Source: JACKII01 sp965222315 (GTDB lineage Bacteria > Pseudomonadota > Alphaproteobacteria > Bin95). From it: a stretch of DNA of 64,000 nucleotides. The DNA lies in NCBI GenBank assembly GCA_965222315.1, contig OZ244951.1, positions 4,402,001-4,466,000 on the forward strand, in the 5' to 3' direction. Under the pieces are notes generated by a model, which worked only from the letters and a program-made list of their open reading frames with translations, was not told the DNA's origin and made no database searches. Below are positions 15,347 through 23,474 of this stretch, one piece after another (the stretch's first letter is position 1; each line of letters opens with the position of its first letter). The translations under genes and the position numbers were made by a program.

Positions 15347-16015
15347 GTGTCCAACCACTTTGAGTCCAACCACCCGCTGGCCGGCCAATCGTTCGACCCG
15401 ATGATGAACACCTTGGTTCCGATGGTGGTGGAAACCACCAATCGCGGCGAGCGTGCCTATGACATTTATTCGCGCCTTCTGAAGGAGCGGATCATCTTTC
15501 TGACCGGCCCGGTGCACGACGGCGTTGCCAGCCTGATCTGTGCGCAGTTGCTGTTCCTGGAAGCGGAGAATCCCGGCAAGGATATCTATTTCTACATCAA
15601 CTCGCCGGGCGGGGTGGTTTCATCGGGCCTCGCCATCTACGACACCATGCAATATATCCGCTGCGAAGTGTCGACCGTCTGCGTCGGCCAGGCGGCGAGC
15701 ATGGGCTCGCTGCTGATGGCTGCAGGGGCTCCCGGCAAGCGCTACAGCCTGCCAAACGCGCGGATAATGGTGCATCAACCGTCCGGCGGCTTCTCCGGTC
15801 AGGCCAGCGACATCGAAATTCATGCGCGCGAAATTCTGGCGCTGCGCCAGCGCCTGAATGAGATTTATGTCCACCATACCGGCCAGGACATCAAGAAGAT
15901 CGAGGACGCTCTGGAACGCGATCACTTCATGACAGCCGAGGAGGCAAAGGCCTTCGGTATCGTCGATGAGGTGGTAGCCAAACGCCCGATGCCGGATATT
16001 GATGTTGCCCCCTAA
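15347..16015 (+). CDS. clpP: ATP-dependent Clp protease proteolytic subunit
   Basis: Serine peptidase that forms the double heptameric chamber served by ClpX and ClpA. Catalytic Ser in GQAASMGSLL, catalytic His in MVHQPSGGF, and the handle region INSPGGVVSSGLAIYDTM are intact; the Asp follows in the HTGQDIKKIE region. I start at the GTG 15347 (222 residues) because GAAGGA lies upstream; frames reading further upstream overlap tig. The extra N-terminal 18 residues before MMNTLVPMVVE are propeptide-like. It follows tig by 64 bases. Confidence 0.95.
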   Translation: MSNHFESNHPLAGQSFDPMMNTLVPMVVETTNRGERAYDIYSRLLKERIIFLTGPVHDGVASLICAQLLFLEAENPGKDIYFYINSPGGVVSSGLAIYDTMQYIRCEVSTVCVGQAASMGSLLMAAGAPGKRYSLPNARIMVHQPSGGFSGQASDIEIHAREILALRQRLNEIYVHHTGQDIKKIEDALERDHFMTAEEAKAFGIVDEVVAKRPMPDIDVAP

Positions 16016-16071
16016 GATCGTCGCATGCGTTTGGGATTTCCTCAGATTTTTCGATCAAGTTGCTGTTTCAC

Positions 16072-16087
16072 TATCGCATTAGCGATA
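16072..16087. repeat. Inverted repeat upstream of clpX
   Basis: TATCGC (16072-16077) and GCGATA (16082-16087) flank ATTA in the 156-base clpP-clpX gap. It may be an operator or a weak stem; no T-run follows. Confidence 0.35.
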
Positions 16088-16171
16088 AACTAAGAGTGCT
16101 TGCCCCATTGTCGGGCGGCGATAAGCCTGCCAACATATAGGGCTGAAGTACGCGGACGAATTGGGAAGCCT

Positions 16172-17446
16172 ATGAGCAAGTCCAGTAACGGCGGTGATGC
16201 AAAGAACACCCTGTACTGCTCGTTTTGCGGGAAAAGCCAGCACGAAGTCAGAAAGCTGATCGCTGGCCCGACCGTATTTATTTGTGACGAATGCGTCGAA
16301 CTCTGCATGGATATCATCCGTGAAGAGCATAAGAGCACCATGGTCAAATCGCGCGATGGCGTACCGACGCCCCGTGAAATTTGTGATGTGCTGGACGACT
16401 ACGTCATCGGGCAGAGCGGCGCGAAGCGGGTGCTCTCGGTGGCAGTGCATAACCACTACAAGCGCCTCGCACATGCGGGCAAGGCGAACGAGATCGAGAT
16501 CGCCAAGTCCAACATCATGCTGATCGGGCCTACCGGTTGCGGCAAAACACTGCTGGCGCAGACGCTGGCCCGCATCCTCGATGTGCCCTTCACTATGGCG
16601 GACGCCACCACGCTGACCGAAGCCGGGTATGTGGGCGAGGATGTGGAAAACATCATCCTGCGCCTGCTGCAGGCTGCCGACTATAATGTCGAGCGGGCCC
16701 AGCGCGGCATCGTCTATATCGATGAGGTCGATAAGATCAGCCGTAAATCCGACAACCCCTCGATCACGCGGGATGTGTCGGGTGAAGGCGTGCAGCAGGC
16801 CCTGCTGAAAATCATGGAAGGCACGGTCGCCAGCGTGCCGCCCCAGGGCGGGCGCAAGCATCCCCAGCAGGAATTCCTGCAAGTGGATACGACCAATATC
16901 CTGTTCATCGTCGGCGGTGCTTTTGCAGGACTCGACAAACTGATTGCCGACCGGGGCAAAGGCATGGCTATCGGCTTCGGCGCGGATGTACGTGCGCCGG
17001 ACGACCGTCAGACCGGCGAGTTGCTGAAACAGGTGGAGCCGGAAGACCTGCTGCGGTTCGGCCTGATCCCGGAGTTCGTCGGCCGTATGCCGGTCCTGGC
17101 GACATTGGAAGATCTGGACGAAGCCGCGCTGGTGGAGATCCTGACTGCGCCGAAGAACGCGCTGCTGAAGCAGTATCAGCGGCTGTTCGAGATGGAAAAC
17201 GTCAGCCTGAAATTCACGGATGATGCGCTGACCAGCGTTGCCAAGCGCGCGATTGAGCGCAAAACCGGCGCTCGTGGCCTGCGCTCCATCCTGGAGGCAA
17301 TCCTGCTGGAGCCGATGTTCGACCTGCCCACGCTCGACGGCGTGGAGGATGTGGTCGTCAACCGCGAGGTTGTGGAAGGCCGCGCGGCCCCGCTTTATAT
17401 TTACACCGAGAAAAAGGCTGGCGCCGGCGGCGACCTGGCGTCGTAG
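16172..17446 (+). CDS. clpX: ATP-dependent Clp protease ATP-binding subunit
   Basis: AAA+ unfoldase of 424 residues that feeds ssrA-tagged and specific substrates to ClpP. The N-terminal zinc domain has four Cys (CSFCGKS and CDECVELC), Walker A is GPTGCGKT, Walker B is VYIDEVDKI, and sensor 2 is GARGLRS. The start at 16172 fits the conserved N-terminus (MSKSSNGGDAKNTLYCSFC); the upstream extension is non-family. In alphaproteobacteria ClpXP degrades cell-cycle regulators such as CtrA, which makes TrcR in this window a possible functional neighbour. Confidence 0.97.
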   Translation: MSKSSNGGDAKNTLYCSFCGKSQHEVRKLIAGPTVFICDECVELCMDIIREEHKSTMVKSRDGVPTPREICDVLDDYVIGQSGAKRVLSVAVHNHYKRLAHAGKANEIEIAKSNIMLIGPTGCGKTLLAQTLARILDVPFTMADATTLTEAGYVGEDVENIILRLLQAADYNVERAQRGIVYIDEVDKISRKSDNPSITRDVSGEGVQQALLKIMEGTVASVPPQGGRKHPQQEFLQVDTTNILFIVGGAFAGLDKLIADRGKGMAIGFGADVRAPDDRQTGELLKQVEPEDLLRFGLIPEFVGRMPVLATLEDLDEAALVEILTAPKNALLKQYQRLFEMENVSLKFTDDALTSVAKRAIERKTGARGLRSILEAILLEPMFDLPTLDGVEDVVVNREVVEGRAAPLYIYTEKKAGAGGDLAS

Positions 17447-17451
17447 CCGGC

Positions 17452-17473
17452 GGCCCGCGTTTGGCGGCGGGCC
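17452..17473 (+). terminator. GC-rich stem-loop after clpX
   Basis: GGCCCGC (17452-17458) pairs with GCGGGCC (17467-17473) across 8 bases, just past the clpX stop. It lacks a T-tract; it could be a weak terminator or mRNA-stabilising stem separating clpX from the lon promoter. Confidence 0.35.
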
Positions 17474-17552
17474 ATGGCAGGGTTGACCAGTCACTCGGGG
17501 GCGGAAGTGCGGACCGGAGCACTATCTGGCGGAGGCACTTGCGCCCCGTGAG

Positions 17553-17581
17553 CTTGTTTTTGCTCGACGCCGCACCCATTT
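17553..17581 (+). promoter_or_regulatory. Heat-shock (RpoH-type) promoter of lon
   Basis: CTTGTTT (17553-17559) and ACCCATTT (17574-17581) are 14 bases apart, close to the sigma-32 consensus CTTGAAA / CCCCATNT. The predicted start near 17588 gives a leader of about 50 bases before lon, a gene controlled by RpoH in many proteobacteria. Confidence 0.55.
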
Positions 17582-17640
17582 CGACTGCTATGATAGTGAA
17601 GCCAGCGCCCACCGGCGCCGGTGACCGTTAGAGGTGTCAG

Positions 17641-20016
17641 ATGACTGAAACATTCCCCGTTCTTCCCTTGCGTGACATCGTGGTGTTCCCGCATATGATC
17701 GTACCGCTGTTCGTTGGCCGCGAGAAATCCGTGCGTGCGCTCGAAGAGGTGATGAAGAACGACAAACAGATTTTCCTGGTGGCACAGAAAGACGCTGCCG
17801 AGGACGATCCCCATACCGACGACATCTATACCATCGGCACGGTCGGCACCGTGCTGCAACTGCTGAAATTGCCCGACGGCACGGTGAAAGTGCTGGTTGA
17901 AGGCACGAAGCGCGCGGCTATCGTCAGCTACACCGACAATGATGACTTTCTGGAAGCGGAGGCGTCATTCCTGGAGGAATCAGGCGAAGCCGGCGCGGAA
18001 GAATCCGCCCTTGCCCGCACCGTTGTCAGCCAGTTCGAATCCTATGTGAAGCTGAACAAGAAGATCCCGCCGGAAGTGCTGGTCTCGATCAACCAGGTCG
18101 AAGACCCGGCCAAATTGGCCGATACGGTTGCGGCGCATCTATCGCTGAAGATCCCGGAAAAGCAGGAACTCCTGGAACTGGGTTCCGTGCGGGAACGGCT
18201 GGAGCGGGTGTTCGCCCACATGGAAGGCGAAATCGATGTGCTGGAGGTGGAAAAGCGCATCCGCAGCCGCGTCAAACGCCAAATGGAGAAGACCCAGCGC
18301 GAGTACTATCTGAATGAGCAGATGAAAGCCATTCAGAAGGAATTGGGTGATGGAGAGGACGGCAAGGATGAAATTGCCGAACTCGAAGAGAAAATCGAAA
18401 AGACCAAGCTGAGCAAGGAAGCCAAGGAAAAGGCCCAGGCGGAGATGAAAAAGCTCCGCAATATGAGCCCCATGTCTGCCGAGGCGACCGTGGTGCGCAA
18501 CTACCTGGACTGGATGGTCTCCATCCCGTGGAAAAAGCGCAGCAAGGTCAGCAAGGATCTGAACAAGGCCCAGGAAATCCTGGATGCAGACCATTATGGT
18601 CTGGAGAAGGTCAAGGAACGCATCGTCGAGTATCTGGCCGTACAGCAACGCACAAGGGTGGTGAAAGGCCCGATCCTTTGCCTGGTCGGCCCGCCCGGCG
18701 TCGGCAAAACGTCGCTTGGCCAGTCGATTGCGCGGGCCACGGGCCGCGAATTCATCCGCATGTCGCTTGGCGGCGTTCGTGATGAGGCGGAGATCCGCGG
18801 CCACCGCCGTACCTATATCGGCTCGATGCCCGGCAAGATCATCCAGGGCATGAAAAAGGCCAAGAAGTCGAACCCGTTCTTCCTGTTGGACGAGATCGAC
18901 AAGCTCGGCGCCGATTGGCGCGGCGACCCGGCCTCCGCCCTGCTGGAGGTGCTGGATCCGGCCCAGAACAACACGTTCATGGACCATTATCTGGAGGTCG
19001 AATACGACCTTTCCGATGTGATGTTCGTGACCACGGCCAACACGCTGCGGATGCCGCAACCGTTGTTGGACCGCATGGAGATCATCCGGATCCCCGGTTA
19101 CACCGAGGACGAAAAGATCCAGATCGCCAAGCGCCACCTGATCCCGAAGGTTCAGAAAGACACCGGCCTGCGGAAGGGTGAGTGGACGGTGGAAGACGAC
19201 GCCGTACGCGACCTGATTCGCTACTACACGCGTGAAGCCGGCGTCCGGAACCTGGAGCGGGAAATCGCCAATCTGGCCCGAAAGAGCCTGAAGGAAATTT
19301 CGACGTCCGACAAAACGGAGATCACCATCACGCCTGAAAACCTCGGCGACATGGCTGGCGTCCGGAAGTTCCGCTACGGCGAAGCCGAATCGGAAGACCT
19401 GGTTGGCGTCGTAACCGGTCTCGCCTGGACGGAAGTCGGGGGCGAGCTGCTTCAAGTTGAAGCCGCAACCATGCCGGGCAAGGGTAATGTCTCGCATACT
19501 GGCAAACTCGGCGATGTGATGCAGGAATCGGTGCAGGCTGCGCGCAGCTATGTCCGTTCACGGCTGCTGAATTACGGTGTCATTCCGCCGGAGTTCGACA
19601 AAAAGGACATCCACGTCCACGTCCCGGAAGGTGCCACGCCGAAGGATGGTCCGTCCGCCGGTGTCGCCATGTGCACCGCGATCATCTCCGCCCTGTCCGA
19701 CATTCCGGTTCGCCGCAATGTCGCCATGACGGGTGAAATCACCCTGCGCGGCCGGGTTCTGCCCATCGGCGGCCTAAAGGAAAAACTCCTCGCAGCGCTA
19801 CGTGGCGGCATCACTAAGGTATTGATTCCAAAGGAAAATGAGAAAGACCTAGCGGATGTTCCGGACAACGTGAAACAGGGGCTGGAAATCATCCCGGTCG
19901 AAACGGTGGACGAGGTCCTGGCATTGGCCCTGACCGAATTACCGGTTGCTGTCGAGTGGACGCCGGACATGGTTGATTCCGACGGTAAGGTCGCTAGCGG
20001 CGTCGTTAAACACTAA
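17641..20016 (+). CDS. lon: ATP-dependent protease La
   Basis: 791 residues, standard LonA layout. The N-terminal substrate domain starts FPVLPLRDIVVFPHM; AAA+ Walker A is GPPGVGKTS and Walker B is FFLLDEIDKLG; the proteolytic domain has the Ser of KDGPSAG and the Lys in GLKEKLLAA for the Ser-Lys dyad. It degrades misfolded proteins and regulators (including CcrM and DnaA in Caulobacter). It is preceded by a heat-shock-like promoter and followed by a perfect 11-base-pair terminator hairpin, so it is an independent unit. Confidence 0.97.
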   Translation: MTETFPVLPLRDIVVFPHMIVPLFVGREKSVRALEEVMKNDKQIFLVAQKDAAEDDPHTDDIYTIGTVGTVLQLLKLPDGTVKVLVEGTKRAAIVSYTDNDDFLEAEASFLEESGEAGAEESALARTVVSQFESYVKLNKKIPPEVLVSINQVEDPAKLADTVAAHLSLKIPEKQELLELGSVRERLERVFAHMEGEIDVLEVEKRIRSRVKRQMEKTQREYYLNEQMKAIQKELGDGEDGKDEIAELEEKIEKTKLSKEAKEKAQAEMKKLRNMSPMSAEATVVRNYLDWMVSIPWKKRSKVSKDLNKAQEILDADHYGLEKVKERIVEYLAVQQRTRVVKGPILCLVGPPGVGKTSLGQSIARATGREFIRMSLGGVRDEAEIRGHRRTYIGSMPGKIIQGMKKAKKSNPFFLLDEIDKLGADWRGDPASALLEVLDPAQNNTFMDHYLEVEYDLSDVMFVTTANTLRMPQPLLDRMEIIRIPGYTEDEKIQIAKRHLIPKVQKDTGLRKGEWTVEDDAVRDLIRYYTREAGVRNLEREIANLARKSLKEISTSDKTEITITPENLGDMAGVRKFRYGEAESEDLVGVVTGLAWTEVGGELLQVEAATMPGKGNVSHTGKLGDVMQESVQAARSYVRSRLLNYGVIPPEFDKKDIHVHVPEGATPKDGPSAGVAMCTAIISALSDIPVRRNVAMTGEITLRGRVLPIGGLKEKLLAALRGGITKVLIPKENEKDLADVPDNVKQGLEIIPVETVDEVLALALTELPVAVEWTPDMVDSDGKVASGVVKH

Positions 20017-20083
20017 GGTGCCGCCCGGTCTGACCGAGCAGTCACCGGCTCGGACAAGGCGGACGCCGCAAAATACGCCAAAT

Positions 20084-20121
20084 GGAAAGGCACCAGTCCT
20101 GGAAAGGGCAGGTGCCTTTCC
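20084..20121 (+). terminator. Intrinsic terminator of lon
   Basis: Perfect 11-base-pair stem, GGAAAGGCACC (20084-20094) with GGTGCCTTTCC (20111-20121), loop of 16 bases, 68 bases past the lon stop. The right arm ends in TTTCC; this is a strong hairpin although the T-run is short. Confidence 0.6.
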
Positions 20122-20225
20122 TCATTGCCGAGCCATCCAGGAAAGGCCTGGCGCTCAATGGTGGATATCTTTGCGGCGCACCGGCACCACCTATCGAAAA
20201 ACAGTCACACATAGACGATCTGTGA

Positions 20226-20253
20226 TTGACCGGGCGCGTCGCAGGGGTATCCT
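20226..20253 (+). promoter_or_regulatory. Probable sigma-70-type promoter of hupB
   Basis: TTGACC (20226-20231) and TATCCT (20248-20253) with a 16-base spacer. The start would be near 20260, leaving a leader of about 70 bases before the TTG start. Confidence 0.5.
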
Positions 20254-20331
20254 GCCCCGGGTAACGCTCTTGGCATTGGCTTTTTCGTTAGTGTGTTTGA
20301 GCTTTGGGCATTAGAAACAGGGAGACCCTCG

Positions 20332-20607
20332 TTGAATAAAAATGATCTAGTTTCGGCCGTGGCCGAGAGCGCAGACATAACCCGTGCCGATGCAGCCAAG
20401 GCGGTAGATGCCGTTTTCGATACCATCACTGGCGCGTTGAAGAAGGGTGAGGATATCCGCTTGGTTGGGTTCGGTACATTTGCCACCAGCCAGCGCGCCG
20501 CCACCACGGGACGGAACCCGCGCACGGGTGAAACCATCAATATCGCTGCGTCGGTTCAGCCGAAGTTCAAGGCCGGTAAGGGCCTGAAGGACGCTCTGAA
20601 CGACTAA
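20332..20607 (+). CDS. hupB: DNA-binding protein HU-beta
   Basis: Histone-like nucleoid protein of 91 residues, the normal HU size. It begins at a TTG codon (MNKNDLVSAVAE) with GGGAGA upstream; the longer frame starting at 20293 adds 13 residues not found in HU. The HU signature GFGTFATSQRAATTGRNPRT (DNA-binding arm) is intact near residues 47-66. It bends and compacts DNA. Its own promoter lies 80-100 bases upstream and an intrinsic terminator follows. Confidence 0.95.
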   Translation: MNKNDLVSAVAESADITRADAAKAVDAVFDTITGALKKGEDIRLVGFGTFATSQRAATTGRNPRTGETINIAASVQPKFKAGKGLKDALND

Positions 20608-20615
20608 GCTTCAGG

Positions 20616-20639
20616 CATTGACAAATCGTCAATGTTTTT
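20616..20639 (+). terminator. Intrinsic terminator of hupB
   Basis: CATTGAC (20616-20622) pairs with GTCAATG (20628-20634) across AAATC and is followed by TTTTTC (20635-20640): a textbook rho-independent terminator, with an AT-rich stem. Confidence 0.7.
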
Positions 20640-20648
20640 CCGTTACAA
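20619..20648 (+). promoter_or_regulatory. Possible tRNA-Val promoter overlapping the hupB terminator
   Basis: A consensus -35 TTGACA (20619-20624) lies inside the terminator stem, and TTACAA (20643-20648) follows after 18 bases. Transcription would start near the first base of the tRNA. Confidence 0.35.
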
Positions 20649-20656
20649 CCTGGATC

Positions 20657-20732
20657 GGGCGGTTAGCTCAGTTGGTAGAGCGGCTGGTTTACACCCAGTA
20701 GGTCGGCAGTTCGAGCCTGTCACCGCCCACCA
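20657..20732 (+). tRNA. tRNA-Val (anticodon TAC)
   Basis: Acceptor GGGCGGT (20657-20663) pairs with ACCGCCC (20722-20728), discriminator A, encoded CCA (20730-20732). Anticodon arm GCTGG/CCAGT has loop TTTACAC, so the anticodon is TAC. D-arm TAGCTCAGTTGGTAGAG and T-loop TTCGAGC are canonical. Confidence 0.95.
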
Positions 20733-20771
20733 TTTCCACCGCTGGCCTCGCGCCAGCGGCGACGGTTTTGC

Positions 20772-21560
20772 ATGATTGAAACAACGGACAGCGGCATCAG
20801 CCGCAAAGCGCTCTCCGGTAAGGTGGCGCTGGTCACCGGTGGCGGCAAGAATATCGGGCGCGTGATCGCCCTGTACCTGGCAGAGGTCGGCGCGCAAATT
20901 GCGGTCAACGGCCTGAGCGACAAGGCAGCTGTCGATTCGGTCGTTGCAGAGATCGAAGCCATCAACGGCCAGGGCTCAGCCCGCGGCTATATGGCGGACG
21001 TAACCGACGGTCCGGCCACCAAGGCGATGGTGGACCAGATTGCCGCCGACTTCGGTCGCTTGGATATCGCCATCAGCAACCCGGCCATGCGCCGCCAAAC
21101 CCCCTTCCCCGACATCACCTTCGAGGAATGGAGCCAAGTGCTAAACGTCGCCCTGAACGGCGCCTTTCATGTGATCAGCAGTGCCGTGCCGCACATGATT
21201 GCCGGTGGTAAGGGTGGACGTATAGTCACGATGTCAGGTGTCTCCACCCGGCTCGGCACGAAGAACCGGGCCCATGTCTGCGCGGCGAAGGGCGGGCTGG
21301 AGGGCTTCACCCACGGCCTTGCCTCAGACCTGGCCGAATACGGCATTACGGTGAACAGCGTTTCGCCCGGCGCAATCGACACCCAGCGCGGCGCGGCGGC
21401 GGGCAGCCTGCCTGGTACCCTAGGCAACGACAACATCCCGATGAAGCGGAAAGGCCGCCCGGAAGAAGTGGCTGCCATGGTGCGGCATCTCTGCCTGCCG
21501 GAAGCCGAATACATGACCGGTCAGGTAGTGCAAGTTAACGGTGGCGTCCTCTACGCATAA
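20772..21560 (+). CDS. SDR family oxidoreductase lacking the canonical catalytic Tyr
   Basis: A 262-residue short-chain dehydrogenase/reductase with Rossmann motif VTGGGKNIGR and the C-terminal PEEVAAMVRHLCLPEAEYMTG typical of FabG-like proteins. At the active site the family pattern Y-x-x-x-K appears as V-C-A-A-K (NRAHVCAAKGG near residue 175), so the catalytic Tyr is replaced by Val with a His just before it; the Ser and NAG-type Asn regions are less clear. It may use an unusual acid or act as a non-catalytic binder. Located between two tRNA genes. Confidence 0.85.
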   Translation: MIETTDSGISRKALSGKVALVTGGGKNIGRVIALYLAEVGAQIAVNGLSDKAAVDSVVAEIEAINGQGSARGYMADVTDGPATKAMVDQIAADFGRLDIAISNPAMRRQTPFPDITFEEWSQVLNVALNGAFHVISSAVPHMIAGGKGGRIVTMSGVSTRLGTKNRAHVCAAKGGLEGFTHGLASDLAEYGITVNSVSPGAIDTQRGAAAGSLPGTLGNDNIPMKRKGRPEEVAAMVRHLCLPEAEYMTGQVVQVNGGVLYA

Positions 21561-21588
21561 ATTTCTGGGGTTGGCCTACGATTGGGCG

Positions 21589-21617
21589 TTGACGCGGTTT
21601 CCGCCAGCGGCTAGATA
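21589..21617 (+). promoter_or_regulatory. Promoter of tRNA-Asp
   Basis: TTGACG (21589-21594) and TAGATA (21612-21617) are exactly 17 bases apart. The start would be near 21624, about 40 bases before the tRNA. Confidence 0.6.
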
Positions 21618-21662
21618 CGGCCTCCTTGTTCGCCGGGTGCGCGCCACCCGGACACCCTTTGC

Positions 21663-21739
21663 GGGGGTGTAGCTCAGTTGGTTAGAGCGCTGGCCTGTCA
21701 CGCCAGAGGTCGCGGGTTCGAGCCCCGTCACTCCCGCCA
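21663..21739 (+). tRNA. tRNA-Asp (anticodon GTC)
   Basis: Acceptor GGGGGTG (21663-21669) pairs with CACTCCC (21729-21735, one G-T pair), discriminator G, encoded CCA (21737-21739). Anticodon stem CTGGC/GCCAG with loop CTGTCAC gives anticodon GTC. D-arm TAGCTCAGTTGG and T-loop TTCGAGC are canonical. Confidence 0.95.
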
Positions 21740-21915
21740 CCCTTTCCGAAAAATTGGCTGTCAATAGCGATTTCCCCGCGAAGCGCGTTGCCTTTACTGC
21801 CACCATCCCCTACACATTCCGCGACCAAACGCGTAGTCAGCAAGCGCAGCCGCCAAGGGCTAAACCTGTGATGACGATTACGCAATTTTCCGAACGCGCG
21901 TGAGGGCGAGGAAGC

Positions 21916-22290
21916 ATGCCAGGCCTAGAGCCTTTGCTAGTGGAATACCTGCCGATCCTGATGTTTCTGGGAATCGCGACCGCCATGGCCGCTATGGCCG
22001 TGATCGCTTCGCAACTGGTCGGCCGTCAAAAGCCGGACCCAGAGAAGAACTCCGCCTATGAATGCGGCTTCGAACCGTTCGACGACGCGCGCGGCAAGTT
22101 CGATGTGCGTTTCTACCTCGTGGCGATCCTGTTCATCATTTTCGATCTGGAAGTCGCCTTCCTCTTCCCGTGGGCCGTGTCGCTCGGCGGCATTGGTCTG
22201 GTCGGCTTCTGGGCGATGGTGATCTTCCTCGGCATCCTGACGATCGGCTTCATTTACGAATGGAAAAAGGGAGCGCTGGAATGGGAGTAA
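21916..22290 (+). CDS. nuoA: NADH-quinone oxidoreductase subunit A
   Basis: Small membrane subunit of complex I (124 residues, three hydrophobic segments). Conserved YECGFEPFDDARGKFDVRFY (the TM1-TM2 loop near the quinone site) and FLVAILFIIFDLEVAF-like residues are present. It opens the full 14-gene nuo operon, 176 bases after tRNA-Asp. Its last 10 bases overlap nuoB, implying translational coupling. Confidence 0.97.
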   Translation: MPGLEPLLVEYLPILMFLGIATAMAAMAVIASQLVGRQKPDPEKNSAYECGFEPFDDARGKFDVRFYLVAILFIIFDLEVAFLFPWAVSLGGIGLVGFWAMVIFLGILTIGFIYEWKKGALEWE

Positions 22291-22829
22291 TTACCCCCTC
22301 AGCACCGGCCGGTCTCGTCGGCCCGGGTGCGGATCAGGACGCGATCCTGCGCGGCGTCAACGACGAATTGCAGGACAAGGGCTACGTCGTGGCCCAAATG
22401 GACAAGCTGGTGAACTGGGCGCGCTCGGGCTCGCTATGGCCCATGACGTTCGGCTTGGCCTGCTGCGCGGTGGAAATGATGCACACCGCCGCCAGCCGCT
22501 ACGACCTGGACCGGTTCGGTGTCGTTTTCCGGCCCTCCCCGCGCCAGTCCGACGTAATGATCGTCGCAGGGACCCTTACCAACAAAATGGCTCCGGCGCT
22601 CCGCAAGGTCTACGACCAGATGGCTGAGCCGCGCTGGGTAATTTCCATGGGTTCGTGCGCGAATGGCGGCGGTTACTACCACTACAGCTACTCCGTCGTG
22701 CGTGGCTGCGACCGCATCGTGCCGGTCGATGTCTACGTGCCGGGCTGCCCGCCAACCGCGGAAGCCTTGCTCTATGGCGTCCTGCTGTTGCAGAAGAAGA
22801 TTGAGCGTACTGGCTCGATCGCCCGTTAG
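22281..22829 (+). CDS. nuoB: NADH-quinone oxidoreductase subunit B
   Basis: Peripheral-arm subunit that carries the terminal 4Fe-4S cluster N2, which reduces quinone. Cluster ligands are visible as the adjacent pair in ACCAVEMMH, the Cys of GSCANGGGYY and that of VPGCPPTAEALLYG. The ATG at 22281 overlaps the end of nuoA; the earlier frame start at 22062 lies inside nuoA and is spurious. 182 residues, normal length. Confidence 0.97.
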   Translation: MGVITPSAPAGLVGPGADQDAILRGVNDELQDKGYVVAQMDKLVNWARSGSLWPMTFGLACCAVEMMHTAASRYDLDRFGVVFRPSPRQSDVMIVAGTLTNKMAPALRKVYDQMAEPRWVISMGSCANGGGYYHYSYSVVRGCDRIVPVDVYVPGCPPTAEALLYGVLLLQKKIERTGSIAR

Positions 22830-22865
22830 TCCGCACCCGTTGTCCGCGCCGAAGGAAATCCACGT

Positions 22866-23471
22866 TTGCAAGACCTAGCCGACCATATCGAAGCTGGCTT
22901 GCCCGACGCTGTGCTCCGCACGGAAATCGTGCGGGGCGAATTGATCGTCTGGGTCAAGCGCGACTCGGTTCTCGCCGCCGCAACCTATCTGCGGGACGAT
23001 CCGGGCTGCGATTTCAAGATGTTGATTGATATCTGCGGCGTCGATTATCCGGACCGCGAGGAGCGGTTCGAGGTCGTCTACCACCTGCTCTCCCACCGCC
23101 AGAACCAACGTATCCGCATGAAGGTTGCCGCCGACGAAGACACTCCGGTGCCCTCTATCGCAAGCGTCTTCAACACCGCCAATTGGTTCGAGCGGGAAGC
23201 CTACGACCTCTATGGCGTGCTGTTCAGCGACCATCCGGACCTGCGCCGCATTCTCACCGACTACGGTTTCGAGGGACACCCACTGCGCAAGGACTTCCCG
23301 CTGACCGGCCATGTGGAAGTCCGCTATGACGAGGAAGAAAAGCGGGTTGTTTACGAGCCGGTGCGGTTGACCCAGGATTTCCGCACCTTCGACTTCGAAT
23401 CGCCTTGGGAAGGGCCGGAGCGCATGCTGCCGGGTGATGAGAAGGCTGCGGCCGAGGAGGCAGAGAGCTAA
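22866..23471 (+). CDS. nuoC: NADH-quinone oxidoreductase subunit C
   Basis: 30-kDa peripheral subunit (201 residues) with the family signature ANWFEREAYDLYGVLFSDHP and RRILTDYGFEGHPLRKDFP. It starts at TTG with AAGGAA upstream. It helps bind subunit D in the quinone-reducing module. Separate nuoC and nuoD (rather than a fused nuoCD) is the alphaproteobacterial arrangement. Confidence 0.96.
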   Translation: MQDLADHIEAGLPDAVLRTEIVRGELIVWVKRDSVLAAATYLRDDPGCDFKMLIDICGVDYPDREERFEVVYHLLSHRQNQRIRMKVAADEDTPVPSIASVFNTANWFEREAYDLYGVLFSDHPDLRRILTDYGFEGHPLRKDFPLTGHVEVRYDEEEKRVVYEPVRLTQDFRTFDFESPWEGPERMLPGDEKAAAEEAES

Positions 23472-23474
23472 GCC

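Larger units (their letters stand above)
20017..20331. other. lon-hupB intergenic region
   Basis: 315 bases holding the lon terminator (20084-20121), then the hupB promoter. No further gene was seen; an open frame here has a composition unlike its neighbours. Confidence 0.6.

Noticed and set aside
16079..17494. 471-codon minus-strand frame antisense to clpX
   Set aside because: High GC third positions keep antisense frames open; clpX on the plus strand has all AAA+ motifs.
17590..17596. TATGAT-like word upstream of lon as a sigma-70 -10
   Set aside because: No -35 at a proper distance; the RpoH-like elements upstream fit better.
13775..21739. tRNA genes as integration sites for a mobile element
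   Set aside because: No integrase, no repeated tRNA 3' end and no composition shift follow any of the three tRNAs.
21740..21915. sigma-70 promoter TTGCCT/TACACA for nuoA
   Set aside because: The 17-base spacing is right but the -10 matches only weakly, so it is not listed as a feature.
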